Assembly: GCA_016712885.1 (NCBI GenBank)
Contig: JADJQF010000033.1
Span: 682,001-746,000 of the forward strand
Direction of reading: 5' to 3'
Source: Candidatus Flexicrinis proximus
GTDB lineage: Bacteria > Chloroflexota > Anaerolineae > Aggregatilineales > Phototrophicaceae
Length of the DNA: 64,000 nt
The translations under genes and the position numbers were made by a program. The notes under the pieces were generated by a model. That model had not been told where the DNA came from. It ran no database searches and worked only from the letters and a program-made list of their open reading frames with translations. Numbering within the stretch: position 1 is the first letter of the stretch; every line of letters begins with the position of its first letter. Positions 1-7,812 of this stretch are shown in pieces.

Positions 1-821
1 TCCTGTTGATCCTGATGGTCGTCTATGTCACGCTGGGGTCGCTCCTGTTCAGCGAGGCCTACGCCAATTTCAACGACACCAAGCTCCGCCTGCTGCCGCC
101 GTCTGCCGAGCATCCCTTCGGCACCGACAACATCGGCCGTGATGTGTTTGCCCGCACTGTCTACGGAGGGCAAATCTCGCTGCTCATCGGCCTTGCTTCG
201 GTTACGCTGGCCGTCACCATCGGCGTCACCGTCGGCCTCCTGACCGGTTATTACGGCGGCTGGATTGACACCGTCCTGATGCGCCTGACAGAAGCCATGC
301 TGAGTATCCCGACGCTTTTATTCCTGCTCCTGATGGCCAACGTATTCGGCGGCCGCTTCCCGCAGATCGTCCTGCTGGGGCGCACCTTCAGCGGCAGCGT
401 ACTCGTCATTATCATCATCATCGGCCTGACCAGCTGGATGTATCTGGCGCGTATTGTGCGCTCACTGATCCTCTCGCTTAAGGAAACCGAATTCATCATC
501 GCGGCGCGCGCGATCGGCGCGCCGGACTACCGCATCATCTTCAGTCATCTGCTGCCCAATATCGTTGCTCCGGTCATCGTCACTGCCACGCTCGGCGTCG
601 CCAACGGCATCCTCTCGGAAAGCTACATCAGTTTCCTTGGGGTCGGCGTCGGCCCCCCGACCGCTACCTGGGGCAACATCCTCGATGGCTCTCGCCAGTT
701 CTTCGACAGCGCACCCTGGCTGTGGCTGGCGCCGGGAACCCTGATCGTGCTGACCGTCATGAGCATCAACTTCCTCGGCGACGGCCTGCGTGACGCTCTG
801 GACCCGCGCAGCGACAAGTGA
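1..821 (+). CDS. ABC transporter permease, DppC/OppC type (5' end outside window)
   Basis: Inner-membrane permease of a peptide/nickel-type ABC importer. The reading frame is open to the left edge with no stop, so the gene starts outside the window; the first visible residues belong to the N-terminal membrane helix. Visible family marks are the HPFGTDNIGRDVFAR segment that precedes the transmembrane core in DppC proteins, the EAA loop (EFIIAARAIGAPDYRIIFSHLLPN), which contacts the ATPase, and the C-terminal SINFLGDGLRDALDPR ending. About 271 residues are visible, close to the family's 280-300. The partner DppB, ATPase and binding-protein genes should lie to the left. The substrate (peptide, nickel or oligosaccharide) cannot be told from the permease alone. 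It is followed by repeat copy 1 and a bidirectional terminator. Confidence 0.9.
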   Translation, partial: LLILMVVYVTLGSLLFSEAYANFNDTKLRLLPPSAEHPFGTDNIGRDVFARTVYGGQISLLIGLASVTLAVTIGVTVGLLTGYYGGWIDTVLMRLTEAMLSIPTLLFLLLMANVFGGRFPQIVLLGRTFSGSVLVIIIIIGLTSWMYLARIVRSLILSLKETEFIIAARAIGAPDYRIIFSHLLPNIVAPVIVTATLGVANGILSESYISFLGVGVGPPTATWGNILDGSRQFFDSAPWLWLAPGTLIVLTVMSINFLGDGLRDALDPRSDK

Positions 822-867
822 GTTTGCGGCTTCTGTATACCTGACGAACACGGGTTATGGATAACTT

Positions 868-1010
868 GGGGTTTCACCCCAAACCCCAGCAGAGATTTGC
901 ATCCCTGCGCCCTTCTTTTCCCTTCAGCTTCGCGCGCGAAGCCGAAGGCCATGAGGGAGTCCAGAGGGCGCATGCCCATTGGTGGAGGTGTGGAGGCAAA
1001 GCCTCTGCGC
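868..1010 (+). repeat. Dispersed structured repeat, copy 1 (subfamily B)
   Basis: First of eleven related intergenic elements. It opens with a GGGGTTTCACCCC hairpin, continues with a GCAGAGATTTGCATCCCTGC hairpin and a central stem with CTTCAGCTTCGCG and CGCGAAGCCGAAG arms (one mismatch), and ends with GAGGCAAAGCCTC. It lies 46 nt after the stop of the ABC permease gene. It shares with copies 2 and 6 the GGGAGTCCAGAGGGCG junction, which differs from the GAGGGGTCGAGGGGCGCAAG junction of the main subfamily. Confidence 0.85.
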
Positions 1011-1044
1011 GCCCTATCCAAAATTGACGTTGACTAGTCACGCG

Positions 1045-1070
1045 AAAAGACCCGGTCAGCCGGGTCTTTT
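1045..1070. terminator. Bidirectional rho-independent terminator
   Basis: A perfect hairpin with AAAAGACCCGG and CCGGGTCTTTT arms around TCAG gives a U-rich tail on either strand. It separates the plus-strand permease gene from the convergent secreted-protein gene ending at 1142. Confidence 0.85.
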
Positions 1071-1141
1071 CGTTGATGAACACTGTCTGTCTTACGCCCG
1101 CCGGGGCTGGGATGGAACCCCAGGATAGGGCCTGACTCCCG

Positions 1142-2122
1142 TTAGTCGGTGACCGGGATCGCCAGCTGCGCCGGGTTGCGCACGGCACCCTGATCGACCG
1201 CCAGCCAGCCCGAAACAGCCGCGCCGTCGCAGGTCGCGTTGACCTTGACCATGCTCAGGCTGCTCGTGCGTCCGATGATCTCATATTCCAGATTGCCTTC
1301 GAGCGTGCACAGCCCAGCGCCAACCGCGCTGGCGGTTGCCCGCAGGATGTTATCGCTGTACAGGAAGAAGCGCGGCAGCGCAATCTCGCCTGCCGGGATC
1401 ACGATCGCAATATCGGTCAGGTCGCCGCGCGCCACAATGAAATCGCTGATCGCCCAGCCGACGATGTCGCCGGCCTGCACGTACCACCAGCTGAAGTCGT
1501 CATTCCGGCCCAGCACGATCAGCTTGTCGCCGCCGGCAACCCGCCCGACGATGGTGAATTCCGGGCCATCGCCGCTGCGCAGGTTCAGGAACGCAGTGTT
1601 GACGACCGCATAGCCGGGCTGGACGGCAATCTCGGCAGCGCTGTTCTCACCGCTTGGCGGCAGCACGTTGACCGGCACGCTCGGTGACGTCACGCCGGTG
1701 ATTTCGGCATCCACCGCTTCGACGGTGGGCAGGCTGGAGCAGCGCCCGGAGGCGGAATAGACATTCTGCTCCAACACGCCGTTGCCGGACGCGCTGATGA
1801 CCGATACAACGATCGGGTTAGAGGCCGGGCTGCTGGAAAAACTGGTGGTCAGATTGACCGGGAAATAGATGGTCGAGCCGACATAGAACGACTCGATCGG
1901 GCCGCTGTAGATGGTCGTCCCTGCGCCGTCGCGGGCGATGATCTGGAAACGCTCGCGTCCTGCGCCCGTGTTATCGCGGTCGAGGATCAGGCTGCCGCCC
2001 AGCGAGGTAAAGCCGGTGCAGCTTACGGTGATCGCCAGGCCATCGCGGTCGGCGGCAGATGCCGGCAGCGCCAGCGCCAGCATCAGTAGAACGGTAATGG
2101 TGACGAGGATACGTCGAGACAT
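1142..2122 (-). CDS. Secreted protein with SH3b-like domain
   Basis: Function unknown; predicted to be exported. The ATG at 2122 is preferred over the upstream in-frame one because GGGGGAT lies just upstream and translation then begins with a clean signal peptide (MSRRILVTITVLLMLALALP, cleavage after ASA). The mature N-terminal half is a beta-rich region with two cysteines. Residues about 180-245 form a bacterial SH3 module (the AFLNLRSGDGPEFTIVGRV segment and a later WWYVQAGDIVGW), usually a cell-wall or glycan-binding domain. The rest is a small cysteine-containing beta domain (CTLEGNLEYEIIGR). Total 326 residues. The neighbouring terminator and the 255-nt upstream gap suggest it is transcribed alone. 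Confidence 0.75.
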   Translation of the reverse strand: MSRRILVTITVLLMLALALPASAADRDGLAITVSCTGFTSLGGSLILDRDNTGAGRERFQIIARDGAGTTIYSGPIESFYVGSTIYFPVNLTTSFSSSPASNPIVVSVISASGNGVLEQNVYSASGRCSSLPTVEAVDAEITGVTSPSVPVNVLPPSGENSAAEIAVQPGYAVVNTAFLNLRSGDGPEFTIVGRVAGGDKLIVLGRNDDFSWWYVQAGDIVGWAISDFIVARGDLTDIAIVIPAGEIALPRFFLYSDNILRATASAVGAGLCTLEGNLEYEIIGRTSSLSMVKVNATCDGAAVSGWLAVDQGAVRNPAQLAIPVTD

Positions 2123-2329
2123 AAATCCCCCAAGAATCTTCAAGTCGCATCTCAAATCATCCGGCGAATCGGGGAAAAATGCAAATTGATGGTCGCAGCG
2201 TACTAACCGCGAGTCGAAAGTCCCGGGGTTCCGTCCCCCGTTCCGAGTGCGCTGCGTCCGTCATTGCAGGTGCAAAGCCTGGACGCTGGACGTGCGGACA
2301 ATACGTCGCAGGTTGAAACATGTGGCCGG

Positions 2330-2383
2330 CTGATCGCTGACAACTGACAGCTGATCGCCCTAGCTGACCGCTAACCGCTAGCC
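2330..2383 (-). repeat. Degenerate AGC-rich short tandem tail at a gene end
   Basis: Read on the minus strand, the SDR gene's stop codon TAG lies inside a run of degenerate ~8-10 nt units (CTAGCGGTTAGC, GGTCAGCTAG, GATCAGCTGTCAG, TTGTCAGCGATCAGC). A similar run forms the end of the ClbS-like gene at 12990-13015. No hairpin or coding role is clear. Confidence 0.4.
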
Positions 2384-3100
2384 GCCTTTACCGAAGACCT
2401 CGATATTTGCCCCGTAGATGCCGGTGTCGCCAGCACACAGATACACGCACGCTTCGGCCAGTTGTGCCGGCGTCACCCACTTGCCGGGGTCAGAATCGGG
2501 CATCTGCTGCCGGTTCAGCGGCGTATCGATCGTCGACGGACTCACCCCGTTGACGCGGATGTTCGCGTCACGCAGTTCGGCGGCCATCGCCTCCATGACG
2601 CGGGTCGCGGCGGCCTTGCTGGCGGTATAGGCCGCGCTGTTCTTGCCGCCTTTCTGGCCGGCCTTTGCCAGGATGAACACGATGCTGCCGCCACCGCCCT
2701 GGGCCAGAAGCTGGCGTGCCACCGCCCCGCCGACCAGATACAGCGGCCTGACGTTCAGGTTGATCATCTTGTCCAGCACGTCCAGCGTTTCCTCGTGTAC
2801 AGGTTTGCCGGCCGCGTATCCGCCTACCGTATGAACCAGCGAGTCGACCCGCCCGAAGCGCGCCACAATCGCATTCAGCACCGCCAGCACGCCGTCCGGC
2901 GTTGAAAGATCGCCGCCGATCGCCAGATGCGTCTCTGCGCCGCCGGGCAGCCCGTTGATAACCTCTGCCACGCGGTCGCTGTGCAGGTCAACAAGCGCCA
3001 GTTGCGCGCCTGCCGCCGCAAATGCCGACGCGACGGCGCGTCCCAGGTTGCCGCCGCCGCCCGTTACGATTACGACTTGCCCGTTCACCGATCCCATCAT
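2378..3100 (-). CDS. Short-chain dehydrogenase/reductase (SDR) with altered active site
   Basis: NAD(P)-dependent oxidoreductase fold of unknown substrate, 240 residues. An AAGGAGG site lies just before tandem ATGs at 3100 and 3097, so a longer upstream reading frame is rejected. The N-terminal nucleotide-binding motif TGGGGNLGRAVA, the D-L-H acidic loop end after beta 2 (favouring NAD), the NLNV segment and the YTASK catalytic Tyr/Lys pair are present. The residue 13 before the Tyr, normally the catalytic Ser, reads Ala in FILAKAG, and the usual NNAG is HTVGG, so activity may be altered. The C-terminus ends within a degenerate repeat. It probably lies downstream of the methyltransferase/propeller gene pair in one transcript (106-nt gap). 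Confidence 0.85.
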   Translation of the reverse strand: MMGSVNGQVVIVTGGGGNLGRAVASAFAAAGAQLALVDLHSDRVAEVINGLPGGAETHLAIGGDLSTPDGVLAVLNAIVARFGRVDSLVHTVGGYAAGKPVHEETLDVLDKMINLNVRPLYLVGGAVARQLLAQGGGGSIVFILAKAGQKGGKNSAAYTASKAAATRVMEAMAAELRDANIRVNGVSPSTIDTPLNRQQMPDSDPGKWVTPAQLAEACVYLCAGDTGIYGANIEVFGKGG

Positions 3101-3206
3101 CGCCCTCCTTAGGCTCCACTGACCGGGCAGCACCCGGTCGCTGGCGTAATTGCGGAATTTCGCAGGACCGTTTCCGGCATCCTGGCCCGTCATGGCCCAG
3201 CCGCGC

Positions 3207-4205
3207 TTATGGCCGCCAGACCGGGAACATGCTGTCACTTTCGCCCGACGTTAGCGCTTTCTCAGAATCCCGGATGAACGTGCCGTCTTCCGCGATGTCC
3301 ATCACAAACACCTGAAAATGCCCGTCGCGCAGCGCCATGTAGGCGATCTGCCGGCCATCAGCCGAAAACACACCACCGCCCTCGAACGCCGATCCCGCGC
3401 GGTCGAACGGCTGCGACTCTTCAGTATCATCCGTCCGATTGTCCAGTTCCGCCACATTCACCGCGTATAGCGTCAGCGCGCCGTCCATGAAGCGCGTCTC
3501 CCGCTCGCTGACAAATAAGAGTGTCTGGCCATCCAGCGACCAGGTTGGACGCAGGTCGTCGGCAGGATCGGTGGTCACGCGCCGCAGGTTCCCCCCGTCG
3601 GCGTCTATCACGTAAATATCTTCGTTGCCTTCGCGGTCGGACGAAAACGCGATGCGCCGGCCGTCCGCCGACCACTGCGCGAACCAGTCCCGTGCCGGCG
3701 TATTCGTCAGCCGCAGCGGGGCGCCTTCGCCGCTGCGTGTGTATAGTTCGAGGTTCAGGTCGCGCAGGGATGCCCACAGCAGCGTCTCACCGTCCGGCCC
3801 ATATCCCGGGTCCCAGTCCAGCCGGTTCTCGAAAAACATCGTCGCCGCGGCGCTCAGGATATCCAGCGTCCGCAGGTTCGAGCCGTCGGGGTACACCTGC
3901 GTCGGTGCGAGGTCGCCGTCCGGCGCGCGGTTCGACAGAAAATTGAGGCGTTCGCTTGAAAAGTCCCAGCTGGGGAAGTAGTTGTGCTGTCCGTCGTCCG
4001 GCGTCAGGTAAACCAGGTCGCCGTCAGGCGGCGCCAGGGCGATGTCCCAGTGGCCGCGCGCATTGGTCGTGAAAGACAGCGTTCCCGAAGGGACGGCCAG
4101 CGGGAAAATGCGGTTGTTCAGGCGGCTAATGACCGCAGCGGCCAGCACTCCGGCAATCGCCGCGCACAGCAGCAGCGCGAGGATGGCCCGTGTGCGCCGC
4201 GTCAT
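3207..4205 (-). CDS. TolB-like beta-propeller protein, membrane-anchored
   Basis: An extracytoplasmic WD40/PD40-type propeller of 332 residues. Residues about 8-28 form one hydrophobic helix (AILALLLCAAIAGVLAAAVI), a signal anchor. Repeated PD40 signatures follow: SWDFSSERLNFLSNR, YGPDGETLLWAS, QWSADGRRIAFSSDREGNED, TWSLDGQTLLFVSE and VFSADGRQIAYMALRDG. Such propellers bind proteins or act as accessory domains of peptidases, and no catalytic domain is attached here. Its ATG overlaps the stop of the upstream methyltransferase gene (ATGA), so the two are translationally coupled. Function unassigned. Confidence 0.85.
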   Translation of the reverse strand: MTRRTRAILALLLCAAIAGVLAAAVISRLNNRIFPLAVPSGTLSFTTNARGHWDIALAPPDGDLVYLTPDDGQHNYFPSWDFSSERLNFLSNRAPDGDLAPTQVYPDGSNLRTLDILSAAATMFFENRLDWDPGYGPDGETLLWASLRDLNLELYTRSGEGAPLRLTNTPARDWFAQWSADGRRIAFSSDREGNEDIYVIDADGGNLRRVTTDPADDLRPTWSLDGQTLLFVSERETRFMDGALTLYAVNVAELDNRTDDTEESQPFDRAGSAFEGGGVFSADGRQIAYMALRDGHFQVFVMDIAEDGTFIRDSEKALTSGESDSMFPVWRP

Positions 4206-5089
4206 TCAAACGTTTCGCCTTTAGCGGCCGCCCGACGCACCAGGAATTCGCGGACAAAATCGCCCCGGTCGGTCGCAATCAGCACGCCGGCCAGCCGCGA
4301 AATCGGCACTTCGCCCCACTGGTGGATGAGCTGCGTCACTTGTTCGCGCAGCACATCCATGATCGCTTCCCAGCTCACGTCGCTCGGCAAGTACAGTTCC
4401 AGCAGGTCGCGCATCGCCGTCAGGTAGTTCAGGAACGGGTCGAGCGTGGTGAAAATCATGGTCGTCGGGATTTCGAACCGCGATACGGCATAGAAATGCC
4501 GCGCCAGCGTTCGCGTGCCGTTCTCCAGCCCGAACAGGTCGCTGGCATGCAGCGGCGCGCGCACCGCCGATGGTGGCTGCTGCGTCAGGATGATCACCGC
4601 ACGGCGCAGCAGAACACGCAGCTCTGGCATGGTCTGGACGCTGTGGGTAGTCGCCATCATCACGCCGGTCGGCTTCATCACCCGCCGGATTTCGCGGATC
4701 GCGGCTTCAATGTCCGGGACGTGGTACAGCATGTGGTTCGCCATCACCACGTCGAATGTCCCTGAAGGGTAGGGGAGCGCCACCGCGTCGGCTACTGACA
4801 GCCGGCCGGTATCCGCCCCGGAGTGCGAACGCAGCACGCCCTGAAAGAGGTCGACTCCGTAGTATTCCGCCCCCGGCACCCGGTCGAGCAGCTTATCGTA
4901 GTACTGTCCGTAGCCGCAGCCGACGTCCAGCACTTTCTCGTCGCCGCGCCACATGATTCCATTGATCGCCCACAACGGAAAGTCGATGCGGGGGATCGCG
5001 TATTTATCCCGCATCGCCGCGATATCGCGGGAGAGCTTGTCGGATGCATATTGACGCTTGAGGCGATTGGGGTCGAGCAAACTAGTCAT
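4202..5089 (-). CDS. Class I SAM-dependent methyltransferase
   Basis: Cytosolic methyltransferase of the UbiE/Methyltransf_11 type, 295 residues. Motif I VLDVGCGYGQY (about 53-63), the acidic residue after beta 2 (GVDLF), a DAVALPYPSGTFDVV motif near 102-116 and the post-motif HMLYHVPDIEAAIREIRRVMKP are all visible. The N-terminal helix region (DPNRLKRQYASDKLSRDIAA) and about 130 C-terminal residues would form the acceptor site. The substrate is unknown. It is coupled by a 4-nt overlap to the following propeller gene. Confidence 0.88.
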   Translation of the reverse strand: MTSLLDPNRLKRQYASDKLSRDIAAMRDKYAIPRIDFPLWAINGIMWRGDEKVLDVGCGYGQYYDKLLDRVPGAEYYGVDLFQGVLRSHSGADTGRLSVADAVALPYPSGTFDVVMANHMLYHVPDIEAAIREIRRVMKPTGVMMATTHSVQTMPELRVLLRRAVIILTQQPPSAVRAPLHASDLFGLENGTRTLARHFYAVSRFEIPTTMIFTTLDPFLNYLTAMRDLLELYLPSDVSWEAIMDVLREQVTQLIHQWGEVPISRLAGVLIATDRGDFVREFLVRRAAAKGETFE

Positions 5090-5228
5090 AAGAAGCGTGC
5101 CGGGATATGTGCAAGAGTATCTGCATCACTATACCGCACATTTTGTCCGTGTGTAGCAACAAGATGAAACAAAATCCGGATCAACCCTGTCATGCGGGTC
5201 GAGTTGCGTCCCCGTAGCTGTACGTCGA

Positions 5229-5711
5229 TCAGACCACCGGCTCAGAAAGCGGGAGGCCAGCCGGTTGAGCGGCCCGTCCACGCTCGCCGGCCCCCGTCCA
5301 GACCAGCGCGCATCCGCGGCGGGCAAACGCGGCTTCCAGCCGTGCCTGTCCCCACCGCCGCCACCATCCCGGGCCGCGCTTCGGCGCAGGCACATAGGCC
5401 GTCTGCGGTCTCAGCATCTCGACCAGTTCGATCAGCGCCGCCCGGTACTCGACCATCTGCATCGCGTAAGCCATCGCCGGGACACCGTAGTCCTCCGCGA
5501 CCTCCACACAATCGTCCAGACAGCGCTGCTGTTCGCTGGTCAGCGACCAGTAGGCGTGCGGATCGCCCAGCAGCACCGGATTGCCGACCGGTACGAGCTG
5601 CGCGATCGAGATCCTGCCATTCTGCGCGCGCGCAGCAGCACAGGCGCCGTGCAGGGCAGTCACTGTGGACTTCGGTTCACCGGCGATAATCAGGATGAGG
5701 GGCGCGGACAT
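5229..5711 (-). CDS. Universal-stress-protein-like small protein
   Basis: 160 residues with an alternating beta/alpha pattern resembling a USP fold: a first hydrophobic strand PLILIIAGEPKSTVTAL, a central helix LDDCVEVAEDYGVPAMAYAM, then MVEYRAALIELVEMLRPQTAYVPAP, matching the position where USP proteins carry the helix and strand before their nucleotide loop. The classical G-x2-G-x9-G(S/T) ATP motif is not evident, so it would be a non-ATP type. It lies 94 nt after the KdpE-like regulator gene on the same strand. Since KdpD sensors normally contain a USP domain and the kinase here lacks one, a functional link is possible but unproven. Confidence 0.6.
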   Translation of the reverse strand: MSAPLILIIAGEPKSTVTALHGACAAARAQNGRISIAQLVPVGNPVLLGDPHAYWSLTSEQQRCLDDCVEVAEDYGVPAMAYAMQMVEYRAALIELVEMLRPQTAYVPAPKRGPGWWRRWGQARLEAAFARRGCALVWTGAGERGRAAQPAGLPLSEPVV

Positions 5712-5805
5712 AGCGGTTTAGCTCCAGAACAGACATTTGCCTGTAGGGTAGCTCCGCCGCAGTCAAGATCACTTCAATTCTTCGCCCGCGCGTATCAGGG
5801 AACTA

Positions 5806-6501
5806 TCAAGACTCGATCATCACGAACCGGTAGCCGATCCCCGGCTCGTTGAGGATATAGCGCACGGCGTTCTCCGGCTCCTCTTTGAGCTTCTTGCGGA
5901 TCTGGTTGACAAACACGCGCACATAATGCGTCTCTTCGCCGTAAGCATCGCCCCATACCCGGCTGAGGATCTGGCGGTGCGTGATGACCTTGCCGGGATG
6001 CGTCGCCAGCAGCACCAGTATTTCGTATTCCTTGGGCGTCAGGTGGACATCTTCTCCGTCGACGGTCACCCGCCGGTTGCCGAGGTCGACCTCCAGCGCG
6101 CCGACCCGGATGTCGCTGACCGGTGTGCCGCTGGCGCGTTCCGGCGTGCGCCGCAGGACCGCGGTGATCCGTGCGCGCAGCACGCCCATATCGAACGGTT
6201 TCGTCAGGTAGTCGTCAGCGCCGGCGTCCAGCGCCCGTACAATCGTCTTGTCGTCTTCCTTGACCGACAGCATCAGGATCGGCACAGTCGTCCACTCGCG
6301 CAGTTCGCGCACGACGTCGATTCCGTCGCGTTTCTCGTTCAGGTTGATGTCCAGCACGACGAAATCCGGCTGATACTGCGCGACCATTGGCGCGACTTGT
6401 TCGGCGTGTGCGGCAGTGATCACCGTGTAGCCCAGTCCGCTCAGACCGGTATGCAGCAGACGTCTGATCTGTGGCTCGTCATCCAGTATGAGGACTTTCA
6501 T
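5806..6501 (-). CDS. OmpR-family response regulator (KdpE-like)
   Basis: Two-component transcription factor, 231 residues. The receiver domain has the acidic pair D7/D8, phospho-acceptor D51 (VVLDINL), the conserved Ser/Thr position LSVKEDD near 78-84 and K101 (LTKPF). The C-terminal winged helix (about 130-228) carries the typical EYEILVLLATHPGKVITHRQIL and THYVRVFVNQIRKKL helices and the GIGYRF wing. The NQIRKKLKE and RYILNEPGIGYRF patterns are KdpE-like. The partner kinase lies upstream, separated by repeat copy 2. No kdpFABC genes occur in the window, so potassium control is not shown. Confidence 0.9.
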   Translation of the reverse strand: MKVLILDDEPQIRRLLHTGLSGLGYTVITAAHAEQVAPMVAQYQPDFVVLDINLNEKRDGIDVVRELREWTTVPILMLSVKEDDKTIVRALDAGADDYLTKPFDMGVLRARITAVLRRTPERASGTPVSDIRVGALEVDLGNRRVTVDGEDVHLTPKEYEILVLLATHPGKVITHRQILSRVWGDAYGEETHYVRVFVNQIRKKLKEEPENAVRYILNEPGIGYRFVMIES

Positions 6502-6561
6502 CTTTTACCCCTAAACATCCGCCGCACCCAGTGCAGTAGCTTCCAAATCGTGTAATTCACT

Positions 6562-6680
6562 GGGGTTCTACCCCATTTTCCTGCAGGAGTTTTCATTCCT
6601 GCATCTCCAATTCGCAGAAAAGGGAGTCCACAGGGCGTATCACCCTCTGACAGAGGTGTGGAGGGAGCGCCTCCGCAAAA
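6562..6680 (+). repeat. Dispersed structured repeat, copy 2 (subfamily B, shortened centre)
   Basis: Starts with GGGGTTCTACCCC, followed by a GCAGGAGTTTTCATTCCTGC hairpin. The long central stem is reduced to a few bases (AATTCGCAGAAAAGGGAG), and the 3' GGAGGGAGCGCCTCC hairpin is intact. It lies between the kinase and regulator genes, in the opposite orientation to their transcription. Confidence 0.8.
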
Positions 6681-6706
6681 GATATATCCCCGCCAAAGCC
6701 GCTGGC

Positions 6707-7747
6707 TCATACCGGCTGCGCCTCGCGTTCCACTGGCAGCGCGATGACGAACGTTGTTCCGCCGCCCGCCGTATCCTCGGCCCATATTCGCCCCTTGTGC
6801 GCCTCGACCACGCCGCGCGCGATCGCCAGGCCTAACCCCAACTGGCCGCCATGGCCGGTGACGAACGGCTGGAACAGGACTTCGCGTTGATCCTGCGGGA
6901 TCGGCGGGCCGTGATTGACTACCATCAGCCGCGCCTCGCCGGGAACCGTCTGTCCGCGCAGTTCGATCTTCTGGTTTTCCGGCTCATAACGCAGTGCGTT
7001 GTCGATCAGGTTGCTCACTGCGCGCAGCAGCAGCCCATAATCGAACCGCACCAGCGGCATATCCTCCGGGAACTTCAGCTTGAGCCGTTTGACCCCCAGC
7101 CGCTCGTAGGTCTGCGCGGCGGCGTCGCCGGCCACCTCTTCAAGCGAGTTCCAGTCCAGTGTGATTGGCATTGCTTTGGCCTGCAACCGCGACATATCAA
7201 GCAGCTGTCCGATCATCGTATTCAGGGCGCGGCTCTCGCGGTCGATCGACTCGACCAGTTCATGACGCTCGTCCGGTGACAATTTATCGCCCAGCTGCAT
7301 CAGATTTTCCGCCGAACTTCGAATGATCGTGAGCGGCGTGCGCAGGTCATGGCTCACGGCATGCAGGATCGCCGTCTTCAGCTGATCCGACGCTTCGACA
7401 ACCTTTGACTGCTCGAGCTGGCTTGCCTGCTGTTTGGCGCGCGATGCCAGCTGCCCGGCAATCACCGCCACCAGCAGGAACACCAGCAGATCGACTACTT
7501 CGCGCGGGTCGGCGACGATAAAGGTATAAAACGGCCGGAGCAGGAAGAAGTTGATGCACAGGAAACAGGCCGCGGCAGCCCACATGGACACACCGGACCC
7601 GAACCGTACCGCGATCATCAGCACCAGCAGCGCGTAAATCAGCGACGTATTGGCGACCGTCAGCGTGTCGCGCAGCAGCCACAGCACGAATGTGGTAACT
7701 GCAACGGCAGCAAGCGACGAAACGATAGGACGCGCGAGAAGTTTCAT
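6707..7747 (-). CDS. KdpD-like sensor histidine kinase without the cytoplasmic KdpD/USP part
   Basis: Membrane histidine kinase, 346 residues. About four hydrophobic helices lie within residues 8-100 and resemble the DUF4118 membrane module of KdpD (IVSSLAAVAVTTFVLWLLRD, LIYALLVLMIAVRFG, FLCINFFLLRPFYTF, VDLLVFLLVAVIAGQLAS). A HisKA domain with H133 in AVSHDLRTPLT follows, then the N-box NLIDNALRYEP and the G-boxes GLGLAIARGVVEAH and GGGTTFVIALP. Full KdpD is about 900 residues with N-terminal KdpD and USP domains; these are absent here. It pairs with the KdpE-like regulator downstream. The start has only a weak ribosome-binding site. Confidence 0.88.
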   Translation of the reverse strand: MKLLARPIVSSLAAVAVTTFVLWLLRDTLTVANTSLIYALLVLMIAVRFGSGVSMWAAAACFLCINFFLLRPFYTFIVADPREVVDLLVFLLVAVIAGQLASRAKQQASQLEQSKVVEASDQLKTAILHAVSHDLRTPLTIIRSSAENLMQLGDKLSPDERHELVESIDRESRALNTMIGQLLDMSRLQAKAMPITLDWNSLEEVAGDAAAQTYERLGVKRLKLKFPEDMPLVRFDYGLLLRAVSNLIDNALRYEPENQKIELRGQTVPGEARLMVVNHGPPIPQDQREVLFQPFVTGHGGQLGLGLAIARGVVEAHKGRIWAEDTAGGGTTFVIALPVEREAQPV

Positions 7748-7812
7748 GCGCTCTATTGTACTGCCGGGATGCGCGTTTTCCGCAGGCTTGGCTGGCGGTT
7801 ATGAGATCAGGT

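Noticed and set aside
2225..2238. GGGGTTCCGTCCCC resembling the first hairpin of the repeat family
   Set aside because: Only this hairpin matches; no other module follows within 150 bp, so it may be chance or a strongly decayed fragment.
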